A DNA stretch of 52,241 nucleotides, from assembly GCF_009765355.1 (NCBI RefSeq), contig NZ_VTHK01000056.1, forward strand, positions 1-52,241, in the 5' to 3' direction. Positions 24,924 to 33,338 of the stretch are shown piece after piece. Position numbers and translations under genes: made by a program. A model generated the notes under the pieces. It saw only the letters and a program-made list of their open reading frames with translations, was not told the DNA's origin and did no database searches. This stretch comes from Amycolatopsis anabasis (GTDB lineage: Bacteria; Actinomycetota; Actinomycetes; Mycobacteriales; Pseudonocardiaceae). Each line of letters opens with the position of its first letter. The first letter of the stretch is position 1.

Positions 24924-26015
24924 TCACGAGCGACGACCCTTCCAGCCGTTGCCGTTGGCGTCCTGGACGGCCTGCCACTTCTCGTACGCGTCGACGATGT
25001 CGCCGACCAGCCGGTGGCGCACCACGTCGTGGCTGGTGAGCGTGGCGAAGTGCAGGTCCTCGACGCCTTCCAGGATCTCGCGCACGACGCGCAGGCCGCT
25101 GCGCTGCCCGGTGGGCAGGTCGACCTGGGTCACGTCACCGGTCACCACGATCTTGGAGCCGAAGCCGAGCCGGGTGAGGAACATCTTCATCTGCTCGGGC
25201 GTGGTGTTCTGCGCCTCGTCCAGGATGATGAACGCGTCGTTGAGCGTGCGACCGCGCATGTAGGCCAGCGGCGCGATCTCGATCGTGCCGGCCTGGATCA
25301 GCCGCGGGATGGAGTCCGGATCGACCATGTCGTGCAGCGCGTCGTACAGCGGCCGCAGGTACGGGTCGATCTTCTCGTAGAGCGTGCCGGGCAGGTAACC
25401 GAGCCGCTCGCCCGCCTCGACCGCGGGCCGGGTCAGGATGATCCGGGTGACCTGCTTGGCCTGCAACGCCTGCACGGCCTTGGCCATCGCGAGGTACGTC
25501 TTGCCGGTACCGGCCGGGCCGATCCCGAAGACCACGGTGTGCGCGTCGATCGCGTCCACGTACCGCTTCTGGTTCAACGTCTTCGGCCGGATGGTCCGCC
25601 CGCGCCGGGACAGGATGTCCATGCTGAGGACTTCGGCGGGCGATTCGGCGCCACCCGCGGACAGCATCGCGACGGTCCTGCGCACGGTGTCCGGGCCCAC
25701 CTGCTGCCCCTTGCCGGCGAGCGTCACCAGTTCCGCGAACACCCGCTCGGCGAACGCGACCTCGGCGGGCGCCCCGGTCAGCGTGACCTCGTTGCCCCGC
25801 ACGTGGACGTCGGCTTCGAGGAGGTCTTCCGCCACCCGGAGGTTCTCGTCCCGGGAACCGAGCAGCGTCAGCGCCGCCGCGTCCGGTATCGGAAATCTGG
25901 ACTGTGCTGCCTTGGTAGCAGTCTCGGTGGTGACCTCTTCGGTCGTCGACTGCGGATCGGGGACGTCCCTGGGAACGTCGGATCGGGCGGCTCCACCCTG
26001 TGCGGTACCGGCCAC
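24924..26015 (-). CDS. phoH: PhoH-family ATPase
   Basis: 363 residues from the GTG at 26015, which has GAGGG close upstream; a frame to an upstream start at 26093 would add 26 residues. A KH-like N-terminal part precedes the PhoH ATPase with Walker A (GPAGTGKT), TRPAVEAGERLGYLPG, Walker B (FIILDEAQNTT) and sensor-like GDVTQVDLP. PhoH next to ybeY suggests work in RNA processing. Corresponds to M. tuberculosis phoH1. Confidence 0.93.
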   Translation of the reverse strand: MAGTAQGGAARSDVPRDVPDPQSTTEEVTTETATKAAQSRFPIPDAAALTLLGSRDENLRVAEDLLEADVHVRGNEVTLTGAPAEVAFAERVFAELVTLAGKGQQVGPDTVRRTVAMLSAGGAESPAEVLSMDILSRRGRTIRPKTLNQKRYVDAIDAHTVVFGIGPAGTGKTYLAMAKAVQALQAKQVTRIILTRPAVEAGERLGYLPGTLYEKIDPYLRPLYDALHDMVDPDSIPRLIQAGTIEIAPLAYMRGRTLNDAFIILDEAQNTTPEQMKMFLTRLGFGSKIVVTGDVTQVDLPTGQRSGLRVVREILEGVEDLHFATLTSHDVVRHRLVGDIVDAYEKWQAVQDANGNGWKGRRS

Positions 26016-26134
26016 GTGCCCTCGGGCCTGCTTCCTGCGCCTGCTTGCGCTACTCAACTGCGGAACATACGGACCCCACGATGCTAGCCGCATCGCCCCG
26101 CCACGCGCAGTCCGGTTTGCACACAGAGGGTGGC

Positions 26135-26494
26135 TCAGCCCCCGTACCGCCCGAAGAACCCGAGCTGCTCCCCGCCCAGCACATGGGCGTGCACGTGGAA
26201 CACCGTCTGCCCGGCGTCACTCTCCGTGTTGAACACCACCCGATACCCCGACTCGACGATCCCCTCCAACTCGGCCACCTTCTCGGCCGCCCCGATCACC
26301 TCACCGAGCAATCCGGCATCCGCCGCCGCCAACTCCGCCACGTTCCGATACCGAACCTTCGGCACTACCAACACATGAGTTTTCGCCTGCGGATTGATAT
26401 CCCGAAACGCCAACACCCGCTCAGTCTCATAGACCACCTCCGCGGGAATCTCACGCGCAATAATCCGCTCAAACAACGTCTCCGCGTCACTCAT
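26135..26494 (-). CDS. HIT-family nucleotide hydrolase/transferase
   Basis: 119 residues from the ATG at 26494; upstream in-frame sequence to 26575 looks non-coding. The HIT motif HVHAHVLGG is at the C-terminal end and the fold starts FERIIAREIPAEVVYE. Probably an Hint-like purine nucleoside phosphoramidase. The first 60 codons use many T-ended triplets and TTG leucines (ATT, GAT, TAT, ACT), unlike the neighbouring genes. Confidence 0.9.
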   Translation of the reverse strand: MSDAETLFERIIAREIPAEVVYETERVLAFRDINPQAKTHVLVVPKVRYRNVAELAAADAGLLGEVIGAAEKVAELEGIVESGYRVVFNTESDAGQTVFHVHAHVLGGEQLGFFGRYGG

Positions 26495-26594
26495 ACCCCG
26501 CACCCTATCGCCCCCCAAACACGGAACTCCCACGACCGAAACGAGGGACACGCGGCACCCAAAGCAACCACTCACCCAAACCGCGGATGGGGGT

Positions 26595-26790
26595 CCGGGG
26601 GCGCAGCCCCCGGCTGGGGGTCTGGGGGTTTGACCCCCAGAAAGAAAGCGATCATCCCCACCGCAGGGCAGGTGGGCGCGCAGCGAAGCAAAGCGCCCAC
26701 CAACTAAGACGCCGCGGGGCGATGGAGCCTGGGGGTCGCTCCACCGCCGCCGCGGCTTGCCGCCGGACCGAGGGGGGAGGTGTCCGGCGG
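26595..26790. repeat. Cluster of five strong hairpins in a 464-base gap
   Basis: H1: 26595-26602 with 26606-26613 (8 bp, 3-base loop). H2: 26622-26629 with 26633-26640 (8 bp, 3-base loop). H3: 26671-26679 with 26693-26701 (9 bp, 13-base loop). H4: nested, outer 26711-26717 with 26750-26756, inner 26723-26728 with 26738-26743. H5: 26760-26768 with 26782-26790 (9 bp, 13-base loop). The gap (26495-26958) has no convincing gene; its last 150 bases are comparatively AT-rich. Candidates are a multi-stem terminator or a REP-like mobile palindrome. Confidence 0.75.
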
Positions 26791-26958
26791 GGACGTCAGC
26801 ACGCCGGGGTTTCGTTCCCCCAGCGCACCGAAACCGTGTGTGGCGCGTTAGTTAACAAGCGTAACGGCTATCCCCGCCTTCGCGCCATAACTCGCCGAAA
26901 AATCCACCCAGAAAATTTCCAGGTTTCGAAGACAGGCGGTACCTGAGCTGACAAACGG

Positions 26959-27711
26959 TCAGCTCCAGCGGCTGGTGAGCGCGCCGAGTGCGCCCAGCGC
27001 AACCGCCGCCGCGGTGGAGGTACGCAGGACCGTGGGCCCGAGGCGGACGGGAACGGCCCCGGCCGCGGTGAGCGCGGCGAGTTCCTCCTCGGCGATGCCG
27101 CCCTCCGGGCCGACCACCAGCACCAGCTCCCCGTCGGCGGGCAGATCGACCTCGGGCAGCCGCCGTTCCGCGGTCGCTTCGAGTACGAAAGCGGCCGCCG
27201 CGCCGCGGACCGTTTCGGCCAGGGCGGCGGTGTCCACCGGCGGGCCGACCCGCGGGACCCGGGACCGCCGGGCCTGTTTCGCCGCGGCCCGCGCGGTGTT
27301 CTGCCAGCGGCTGAGTGCCTTGGCGCCGCGGGGGCCGTCGTCCCAGCGCGCGATGCTGCGGGCGGCCCGCCACGGGAGCACCGCGTCCGCCCCGGCCTCG
27401 GTGGCCAGTTCGACGGCGAGTTCGCCGCGGTCGCCCTTGGCCAGGGCTTGGGCGACGGTGACCCGCACGCGCGGGGGCGGTTCGGTCCGGCGCCGTTCGA
27501 CGATCAGCGTCAGCGCGGCGTCCCGCCCGGTCCGGACGTCGTCGACCACGCAGTCGGCGAGCCCGCCGTCGCCGTCGGAGAGCACGAGCCGTTCCCCGGC
27601 GCGAATCCGGCGCACGGTCGCGGCGTGCCGGGCCTCCTCGCCCTCGAGCACCGCACGCTCGACGCCGGGCAGTTCGTCGACCAGGAACACCGGCGGCGTG
27701 GTCTCGGGCAC
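26959..27711 (-). CDS. rsmE: 16S rRNA (uracil-1498-N3)-methyltransferase
   Basis: 250 residues, GTG start immediately after the dnaJ TAG with no gap. The N-terminal PUA-like domain (EEARHAATVRRIRAGERLVL) is followed by the SPOUT methyltransferase knot with VVGPEGGIAEEE and LGPTVLRTSTAA, which bind S-adenosylmethionine. It acts on the assembled 30S subunit. The last gene of the hrcA-dnaJ-rsmE run. Confidence 0.95.
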   Translation of the reverse strand: MPETTPPVFLVDELPGVERAVLEGEEARHAATVRRIRAGERLVLSDGDGGLADCVVDDVRTGRDAALTLIVERRRTEPPPRVRVTVAQALAKGDRGELAVELATEAGADAVLPWRAARSIARWDDGPRGAKALSRWQNTARAAAKQARRSRVPRVGPPVDTAALAETVRGAAAAFVLEATAERRLPEVDLPADGELVLVVGPEGGIAEEELAALTAAGAVPVRLGPTVLRTSTAAAVALGALGALTSRWS

Positions 27712-28878
27712 CTACTTGTGGCTCTTCGCGCGCAGCTTGGAGAACAGCCCGCCGTGCGTCCGGCCGTTGGTGGCCAGCGTCGGCACCTCTTCGCCGCGTT
27801 CCTGCGCGAGCTGCAGCAGGAGGTCCCGCTGGGTGTCGTCGATCTTGGTCGGCACCACGACGTCGATGTGCACGTGCAGGTCGCCCCGCCCGTCCACGCG
27901 ACCGGACGAACGCAGCCGCGGCATGCCCTTGCCGGTGAGCACCAGTTCGGTGGCCGGCTGGGTACCCGGTTCGATGGTGAGGTCGTACTCGCCGTCGATC
28001 AGCGTCTCGATCGGCACGGTGGCGCCGAGCGCGGCGGTGGTCATCGGGATCCGGAAGTTGCAGTGCAGGTCGTGGCCCTGGCGGACGAAGACCTCGTGCG
28101 GTTCCTCGTCGACCTCGACGTAGAGGTCGCCGGCGGGGCCGCCGCCCGCGCCGACCTCGCCCTGCCCGGAGAGCCGGATCCGCATGCCGTCGCCGACGCC
28201 GGGCGGGATCTTCGCGGTCACCGTGCGCCGGGCGCGGACCCGGCCGTCGCCGCCGCACTGCTGGCACGGTTCGGTGATGACCTCGCCGAAGCCGTGGCAC
28301 ACCGGGCACGGACGGGCGGTGACCACCTGGCCGAGGAAGGACCGCTGCACGGACTGGATCTCGCCCTGGCCGCCGCAGGTGTCGCAGGTCTGGGTGGTCG
28401 CGCCCTTCGCGGTGCCGGCGCCGCGGCACAGGTCGCAGAGGATCGCCGTGTCGACCGCGATCTCCTTGTTCACCCCGGTCGCGCATTCCTCGAGAGTGAG
28501 GCCGAGGCGGATCAGCGCGTCCGAACCGGGCTGCACCCGGCTGCGCGGGCCGCGCCCGCGGCCGCCGCCCCCGGAGGCCGCCCCGAAGAACGCGTCCATG
28601 ATGTCGCCGAGCCCGCCGAAACCGGAGAACGGGTCGCGCATCCCGCCGCCCCCGGCGCCGTTGTCCATCGGGTCGCCGCCGAGGTCGACGATCTTGCGCT
28701 TCTGCGGATCGGACAGAACCTCGTACGCGGTGGTGACCTCGGCGAAGCGGTGCTGCGCGTCGTCGGACGGGTTCACGTCCGGGTGCAGCTCACGGGCGAG
28801 CTTGCGATACGCGCGCTTGATCTCCTGATCGGTCGCGTTCTTGGCCACCCCGAGAGTGCCGTAGTAGTCCCTCGCCAC
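27712..28878 (-). CDS. dnaJ: Chaperone DnaJ (type I, DnaJ2)
   Basis: 388 residues, GTG start. J domain with HPD at 32-34, Gly/Phe-rich linker (residues 75-110) and four CxxCxGxG zinc repeats (CDLCRGAG, CDTCGGQG, CPVCHGFG, CQQCGGDG) between about 150 and 220, then the substrate-binding C-terminal domains. It stimulates DnaK ATPase. It follows hrcA after 42 bases, the standard stress operon order. Confidence 0.96.
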   Translation of the reverse strand: MARDYYGTLGVAKNATDQEIKRAYRKLARELHPDVNPSDDAQHRFAEVTTAYEVLSDPQKRKIVDLGGDPMDNGAGGGGMRDPFSGFGGLGDIMDAFFGAASGGGGRGRGPRSRVQPGSDALIRLGLTLEECATGVNKEIAVDTAILCDLCRGAGTAKGATTQTCDTCGGQGEIQSVQRSFLGQVVTARPCPVCHGFGEVITEPCQQCGGDGRVRARRTVTAKIPPGVGDGMRIRLSGQGEVGAGGGPAGDLYVEVDEEPHEVFVRQGHDLHCNFRIPMTTAALGATVPIETLIDGEYDLTIEPGTQPATELVLTGKGMPRLRSSGRVDGRGDLHVHIDVVVPTKIDDTQRDLLLQLAQERGEEVPTLATNGRTHGGLFSKLRAKSHK

Positions 28879-28920
28879 CGTCTTGACGTCCTCCTAGTAC
28901 CCGAAAAGCTCGTTCGCCGG

Positions 28921-29946
28921 CTACTTGCCGGCCAGGATCCGGCCCACGTAGTTCGCGACCGCGCGCACCGCGGCGATCGTGCTCGGATAGTCCATCCGCG
29001 TGGGCCCGACCACCCCCATACCGCCGAGCAGCATGTCATCACTGCCGTAGCCGATCGACACCACCGAAGTGCTGCGCATCTGCTCGTCCTCATTTTCCTC
29101 ACCGATGCGCACGGTGACCGCACCGGGGTTGCGCGCGGCGGCGAGGAGTTTGAGCACCACGACCTGCTCCTCCAGGGCCTCCAGCACCTGCCGGAGCGAC
29201 CCGGGGAAGTCCGCGACGTTGCGGGTCAGGTTCGCCGTGCCACCGAGCACCAGCCGTTCCTCGGGATGCTCGACCAGCGACTCCACCAGCACGGTACAGA
29301 CCCGGGTCAGCACGTCGCGCAACTCGGTCGGCGCCTGCTCCGGAAGCTCGGCGACCGAGGAGGCCGCGTCGGTGAGGCGCCGGCCCGCCAGCGCCTGGTT
29401 CAGCACGCTGCGCAGCCTGCCCACCTGCTCCTCGGTGACCACGTCGCCGAGGTCGACCGAGCGCTGGTCCACCCGGCCGCTGTCGGTGATCAGCACCAGC
29501 ATCAGCCGGGCCGGGGTGAGCGGGACCACTTCGAGGTGCCGCACGGTGGAGTTGGTCATCATCGGGTACTGCACGACCGCGACCTGCCGGGTGAGCTGCG
29601 CGAGCAGGCGCACCGAGCGGCGCAGCACGTCGTCCAGATCGATCGCGCTGTCCAGGAACGAGATGATCGCCCGGCGCTCGGCGCCGCTCAGCGGTTTGAT
29701 GTCGGACAGCCGGTCGACGAACAGCCGGTACCCCTTGTCGGTGGGGATCCGCCCGGCGCTGGTGTGCGGCTGGGTGATGTAGCCCTCTTCCTCCAGCGCG
29801 GCCATGTCGTTGCGCACGGTCGCGCTGGAGACGCCCAGGTTGTGCCGGTCCACGATGGCCTTGGAGCCGACCGGCTCCTGGTTGGAGACGTAGTCCGCGA
29901 CGATGGCGCGCAGCACTTCGAAACGGCGCTCGTCGGCGTTGGCCAC
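28921..29946 (-). CDS. hrcA: Heat-inducible transcription repressor HrcA
   Basis: 341 residues from the GTG at 29946, which has GGAGG five bases upstream; a GTG two codons earlier is too close to that site. The N-terminal winged helix-turn-helix includes NLGVSSATVRNDMAALEEEGYITQPH (residues about 38-63), followed by the HrcA dimerisation and inserted domain. HrcA represses groE-type operons through CIRCE. I see no CIRCE in the 57 bases before its start, so its own operon may not be self-regulated. Confidence 0.95.
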   Translation of the reverse strand: MANADERRFEVLRAIVADYVSNQEPVGSKAIVDRHNLGVSSATVRNDMAALEEEGYITQPHTSAGRIPTDKGYRLFVDRLSDIKPLSGAERRAIISFLDSAIDLDDVLRRSVRLLAQLTRQVAVVQYPMMTNSTVRHLEVVPLTPARLMLVLITDSGRVDQRSVDLGDVVTEEQVGRLRSVLNQALAGRRLTDAASSVAELPEQAPTELRDVLTRVCTVLVESLVEHPEERLVLGGTANLTRNVADFPGSLRQVLEALEEQVVVLKLLAAARNPGAVTVRIGEENEDEQMRSTSVVSIGYGSDDMLLGGMGVVGPTRMDYPSTIAAVRAVANYVGRILAGK

Positions 29947-30003
29947 CGTCACCTCCGCACCCTCGTCGGCAATCCCGGTACCTCGAGTTTACGGAATCCC
30001 GCG

Positions 30004-30417
30004 TCACTCCGGCTGAGGCGCACCAACCTGCCGCCGAAGCGTGTCCAGGTCGCCCAGCACCCAGGCCTCGGTGAGCAACCCGTCACGCGCGGTGAAGAAC
30101 GCCGCGCCGGAGTAGGCGATGCGGCGGCCGGTGCCGGGCACCCCGAGCAGTTCGCCCTGGTGGTGCCCGGTGTAGGCCAGCCGGGCGGCCGCGCGGTCAC
30201 CGGCGACCACGAGATCGGTCACCTCGTTGTGGAAGTCCGGGACGGCGGCGCGGACCTTGTCGCGGTAGGCGCGCCAGCCGTCGCGGCCGCGCACCTCGTC
30301 CCCGAGCGATCCGCGGAACACGAAGTCCGCGGCGAGCAGCTCGTCCACCGCGCCGTCGTCCCAGGCGTTCCAGGCGTCGGTGTAGAAGCGGTGGACGAGC
30401 CCTGCCAGCTGGCTCAT
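30004..30417 (-). CDS. SnoaL-like (NTF2-fold) protein
   Basis: 137 residues. The NTF2-like fold is visible in the start HRFYTDAWNAWDDGAVDELLAADFVFRG and the later YTGHHQGELLGVPGTGRRI, typical of the SnoaL-like polyketide cyclase/ester cyclase superfamily. ATG overlaps the stop of mmsA (ATGA), so it belongs to the aminotransferase-mmsA operon. Its role in semialdehyde metabolism is unknown; these folds may act as isomerases, hydrolases or simply bind ligands. Confidence 0.8.
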   Translation of the reverse strand: MSQLAGLVHRFYTDAWNAWDDGAVDELLAADFVFRGSLGDEVRGRDGWRAYRDKVRAAVPDFHNEVTDLVVAGDRAAARLAYTGHHQGELLGVPGTGRRIAYSGAAFFTARDGLLTEAWVLGDLDTLRRQVGAPQPE

Positions 30418-31910
30418 GTGTTGCGCGGGAAACCGAGGTTGACCCCGCCGTGCGAGGGATCGAGCCAGCGCGAGGTGACCACCTTGGTCCGGGTGAAGAA
30501 GTGGAAACCCTCCGGCCCGTAGGCGTGGCTGTCGCCGAACAGCGAGTCCTTCCACCCGCCGAACGAGTAGTAGCCGACCGGCACCGGGATCGGCACGTTC
30601 ACGCCGACCATGCCGACCTCGACCTCGTTCTGGAACCGCCGCGCCGCGCCGCCGTCGTTGGTGAAGATCGCGGCGCCGTTGCCGTACGGGTTCGCGTTGA
30701 TCAGGCCGAGCGCCGCCTCGTAGCTGTCCGCGCGCGCCACCGAGAGCACCGGGCCGAAGATCTCGTCGCGGTAGATCGACATCTCCGGGGTGACCTTGTC
30801 GAACAGCGTGGGGCCGAGCCAGAAGCCGCCCGGTTCGCCGTCGACCTCGATCCCGCGCCCGTCCACCACCAGTTCGGCCCCCGCCGACACCCCGGCGTCC
30901 ACATAGGACGCGACCCGGGCGTGGTGGGCGGCGGTCACCAGGGGCCCCATCTCCGAGGACGGGCGGCGCCCGTCGCCGACCCGCAGCCGGGAGATCCGGT
31001 CCGCGATCTTGCGCACCAGCTCGTCGCCGACCGGGTCCACCGCGACCACCACGGACACGGCCATGCACCGCTCCCCCGCGGAGCCGAACCCGGCGGAGAC
31101 CGCGGCGTCGGCGGCGAGGTCCAGATCGGCGTCCGGCAGCACCACCATGTGGTTCTTCGCGCCGCCGAGCGCCTGCACCCGCTTGCCGTGGCGCGTCCCG
31201 GTTTCGTAGACGTAGCGCGCGATCGGGGTGGAGCCGACGAACGAGATCGCCTTGACGACCGGGTGCTCGAGCAGCCCGTCCACCGCGACCTTGTCCCCGT
31301 GCAGCACGTTCAGCACGCCGTCGGGCAGGCCCGCCTCGGCGAACAGCTCGGCGATGAAGTTGGCCGCCGACGGGTCCTTCTCGCTGGGTTTGAGGACCAC
31401 GGTGTTGCCGCAGGCGATCGCGTTCGGCACGAACCACAGCGGGACCATGGCCGGGAAGTTGAACGGTGAGATCACCCCGACCACGCCGAGGGGCTGCGCG
31501 ATCGAGTACACGTCGACCCCGGTCGAGGCGCTCTCGTTGAACCCGCCCTTGAGCAGTTGCGCCGCCCCGCAGGCGTATTCCACGTTCTCGATGGCGCGGG
31601 CGACCTCCCCGGCCGCGTCCGACTCCACCTTGCCGTGCTCGCTGGTGACGATCTTGGCCAGTTCGTGCTTGCGCGCGGAAAGCAGTTCGCGGAAGGCGAA
31701 CATGATCCGGGTGCGCGCGGCGAGCGAGGTGTTCCGCCAGGCCGGGAAGGCGCGTGCCGCGGCGGCGACCGCCTCCTCGACCTGTTCGGTCCCCGCGAAG
31801 TCGACGTGCGCGCGCACCGAACCGGTGGCCGGGTCGAACACCTCGCCGGTCCGCTCGGCCACCCCCGCCCAGGGCTTGCCGTCGATCCAGTGGCTGATCC
31901 GGTTCGTCAC
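30414..31910 (-). CDS. mmsA: CoA-acylating methylmalonate/malonate-semialdehyde dehydrogenase
   Basis: 498 residues, GTG start overlapping the aminotransferase stop. Aldehyde dehydrogenase fold with the catalytic Cys282 in SAGERCMA and the MmsA-specific start SHWIDGKPW. It oxidises malonate or methylmalonate semialdehyde with NAD and CoA to acetyl- or propionyl-CoA plus CO2. Here it would finish breakdown of beta-alanine and beta-aminoisobutyrate produced by the pyrimidine genes across the regulator. Confidence 0.93.
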   Translation of the reverse strand: MTNRISHWIDGKPWAGVAERTGEVFDPATGSVRAHVDFAGTEQVEEAVAAAARAFPAWRNTSLAARTRIMFAFRELLSARKHELAKIVTSEHGKVESDAAGEVARAIENVEYACGAAQLLKGGFNESASTGVDVYSIAQPLGVVGVISPFNFPAMVPLWFVPNAIACGNTVVLKPSEKDPSAANFIAELFAEAGLPDGVLNVLHGDKVAVDGLLEHPVVKAISFVGSTPIARYVYETGTRHGKRVQALGGAKNHMVVLPDADLDLAADAAVSAGFGSAGERCMAVSVVVAVDPVGDELVRKIADRISRLRVGDGRRPSSEMGPLVTAAHHARVASYVDAGVSAGAELVVDGRGIEVDGEPGGFWLGPTLFDKVTPEMSIYRDEIFGPVLSVARADSYEAALGLINANPYGNGAAIFTNDGGAARRFQNEVEVGMVGVNVPIPVPVGYYSFGGWKDSLFGDSHAYGPEGFHFFTRTKVVTSRWLDPSHGGVNLGFPRNT

Positions 31911-33208
31911 TTGGTCTGAGCCTCCTGTGCGCGGGCGATGGATTCGCCGAGAATCTCAAGGCCCTCATCGGTTTCGGCGTCGGTCAGGGTCATCGGCGGG
32001 GCCAGCCGGATGACGTTGTTGTGCAGGCCGCCCTTGCCGACCAGCAGCCCGCGTTCCCGGGTCTCCTCCAGCACGGTGGCCGCGGCGGACGGGCTCGGGC
32101 CGCCGCCCGGGGCCACGAACTCCAGCCCGATCATCAGGCCCTTGCCCCGGACGTCGCCGAGCACGTCGTACCGCTCCGCGAAACCGCGCAGGCCGCGCAG
32201 CAGGCGGTCGCCGAGTTTCGCGGCGTTGCCCTGCAGATCGTGGTCGAGCAGGTAGTCCAAAGTGGCCTTGGCGGCCGCGGTGGAGACCGGGTTGCCGCCG
32301 AAGGTGGAGATCGAGTTGGCGTCGATGCAGTCCATCAGGTCGCCGCGGGCGACGACCCCGCCGATGGCCAGCCCGTTGCCCAGGCCCTTCGCGAAGGTCA
32401 TCGCGTCCGGGGTCACGCCGTGCGCCTGAATGCCCCAGAAGTGCTCCCCGGTCCGGCCCCAGCCGGTCTGCACCTCGTCGGAGATCAGCAGGATCCCGTA
32501 CTCGTCGAGGATCTCCTTGAACGCGCCGAGCAGCCCGTCCGGCGGCACGTTGAAGCCGCCGACGCCCTGGATCGGCTCGGCGATCAGCGCGGCCACGTCC
32601 CCGGCGGTGGTGGTCTGCAGGACGTCCCGCAGATCGTCGACGCAGGCCCGGATGTAGTCGGCGTCGGAAAGGCCGCGGAACGCGTCGCGGTACCGGTAGC
32701 CGCCGTGCACGTAGCTGACCTTCACCGGGGACAGCGAACTCGCCGACCAGCCGCGGTTGCCGGTGATGCCGATCGTGGCGAACGCCCGGCCGTGGTAGGA
32801 GTTCCGCAGCGCGAGCACCTGGTTGCTGCGGCGGTACTGGGTGGCCAGCATCAGCGCGGTCTCGTTGGCCTCGGTGCCGGAGTTGGTGAAGAACACCTTC
32901 GCGTCCGGGATGCCGGAGAGTTCGGCGATCTGCTCGGCAAGTTCGACCTGTTTGCGGATCAGGTACAGCGTGGAGGTGTGCAGCACCCCGGTGTCCACCT
33001 GGGTCCGGATCGCGTCGGAGATCTCCGCGACGCCGTACCCGATCGCGTTGGTGAGGATCCCGGCGAAGAAGTCGAGGTAGGTTCGCCCCTGCGCGTCGGT
33101 GACGCGCCTGCCCTCCGCCCGCACGATCTCGATCGGCTCCTGGTAGTACAAGGCCAGCCAGTTCGGCAGTACCGCCCGGTGCCGGTCGGCCAGGCTCGCG
33201 TCGGTCAT
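31907..33208 (-). CDS. Class III aminotransferase (probably beta-alanine/omega-amino acid)
   Basis: 433 residues; ATG with GGAGG upstream. PLP enzyme with Asp244 (LISDEVQTGWGRTGE) and the Schiff-base Lys274 (MTFAKGLGNG), plus the phosphate-binding NSGTEANE. The family includes beta-alanine:pyruvate, GABA and alanine-glyoxylate aminotransferases; the match cannot be settled by sequence alone, but the adjacent mmsA and pyrimidine genes favour beta-alanine and beta-aminoisobutyrate as amino donors. It is transcribed divergently from the PucR regulator. Confidence 0.9.
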   Translation of the reverse strand: MTDASLADRHRAVLPNWLALYYQEPIEIVRAEGRRVTDAQGRTYLDFFAGILTNAIGYGVAEISDAIRTQVDTGVLHTSTLYLIRKQVELAEQIAELSGIPDAKVFFTNSGTEANETALMLATQYRRSNQVLALRNSYHGRAFATIGITGNRGWSASSLSPVKVSYVHGGYRYRDAFRGLSDADYIRACVDDLRDVLQTTTAGDVAALIAEPIQGVGGFNVPPDGLLGAFKEILDEYGILLISDEVQTGWGRTGEHFWGIQAHGVTPDAMTFAKGLGNGLAIGGVVARGDLMDCIDANSISTFGGNPVSTAAAKATLDYLLDHDLQGNAAKLGDRLLRGLRGFAERYDVLGDVRGKGLMIGLEFVAPGGGPSPSAAATVLEETRERGLLVGKGGLHNNVIRLAPPMTLTDAETDEGLEILGESIARAQEAQTK

Positions 33209-33338
33209 CGCGCCTCCAATCGGGTTCGCTGCCGAGTTTCGGGGCGCGCGGCGCGCGGACGCCACCGGCAACATGTACCGAGTCCCGCACGCGGCCGTAC
33301 AGTCTGCTCTTCCTGGCAGATCAACCCCGGGAGGCCCG

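Noticed and set aside
26587..26946. A 119-codon frame in the hairpin gap
   Set aside because: Composition is dictated by the palindromes, there is no ribosome-binding site, and no motif is seen.
29947..30003. CIRCE element before hrcA
   Set aside because: No TTAGCACTC/GAGTGCTAA-like inverted repeat is visible in the gap.
27448..30522. A 1024-codon open frame on the plus strand
   Set aside because: It lies antisense to rsmE, dnaJ, hrcA and later genes, has no recognisable domain and shows the His/Arg/Gly-rich composition of GC-rich shadow frames.
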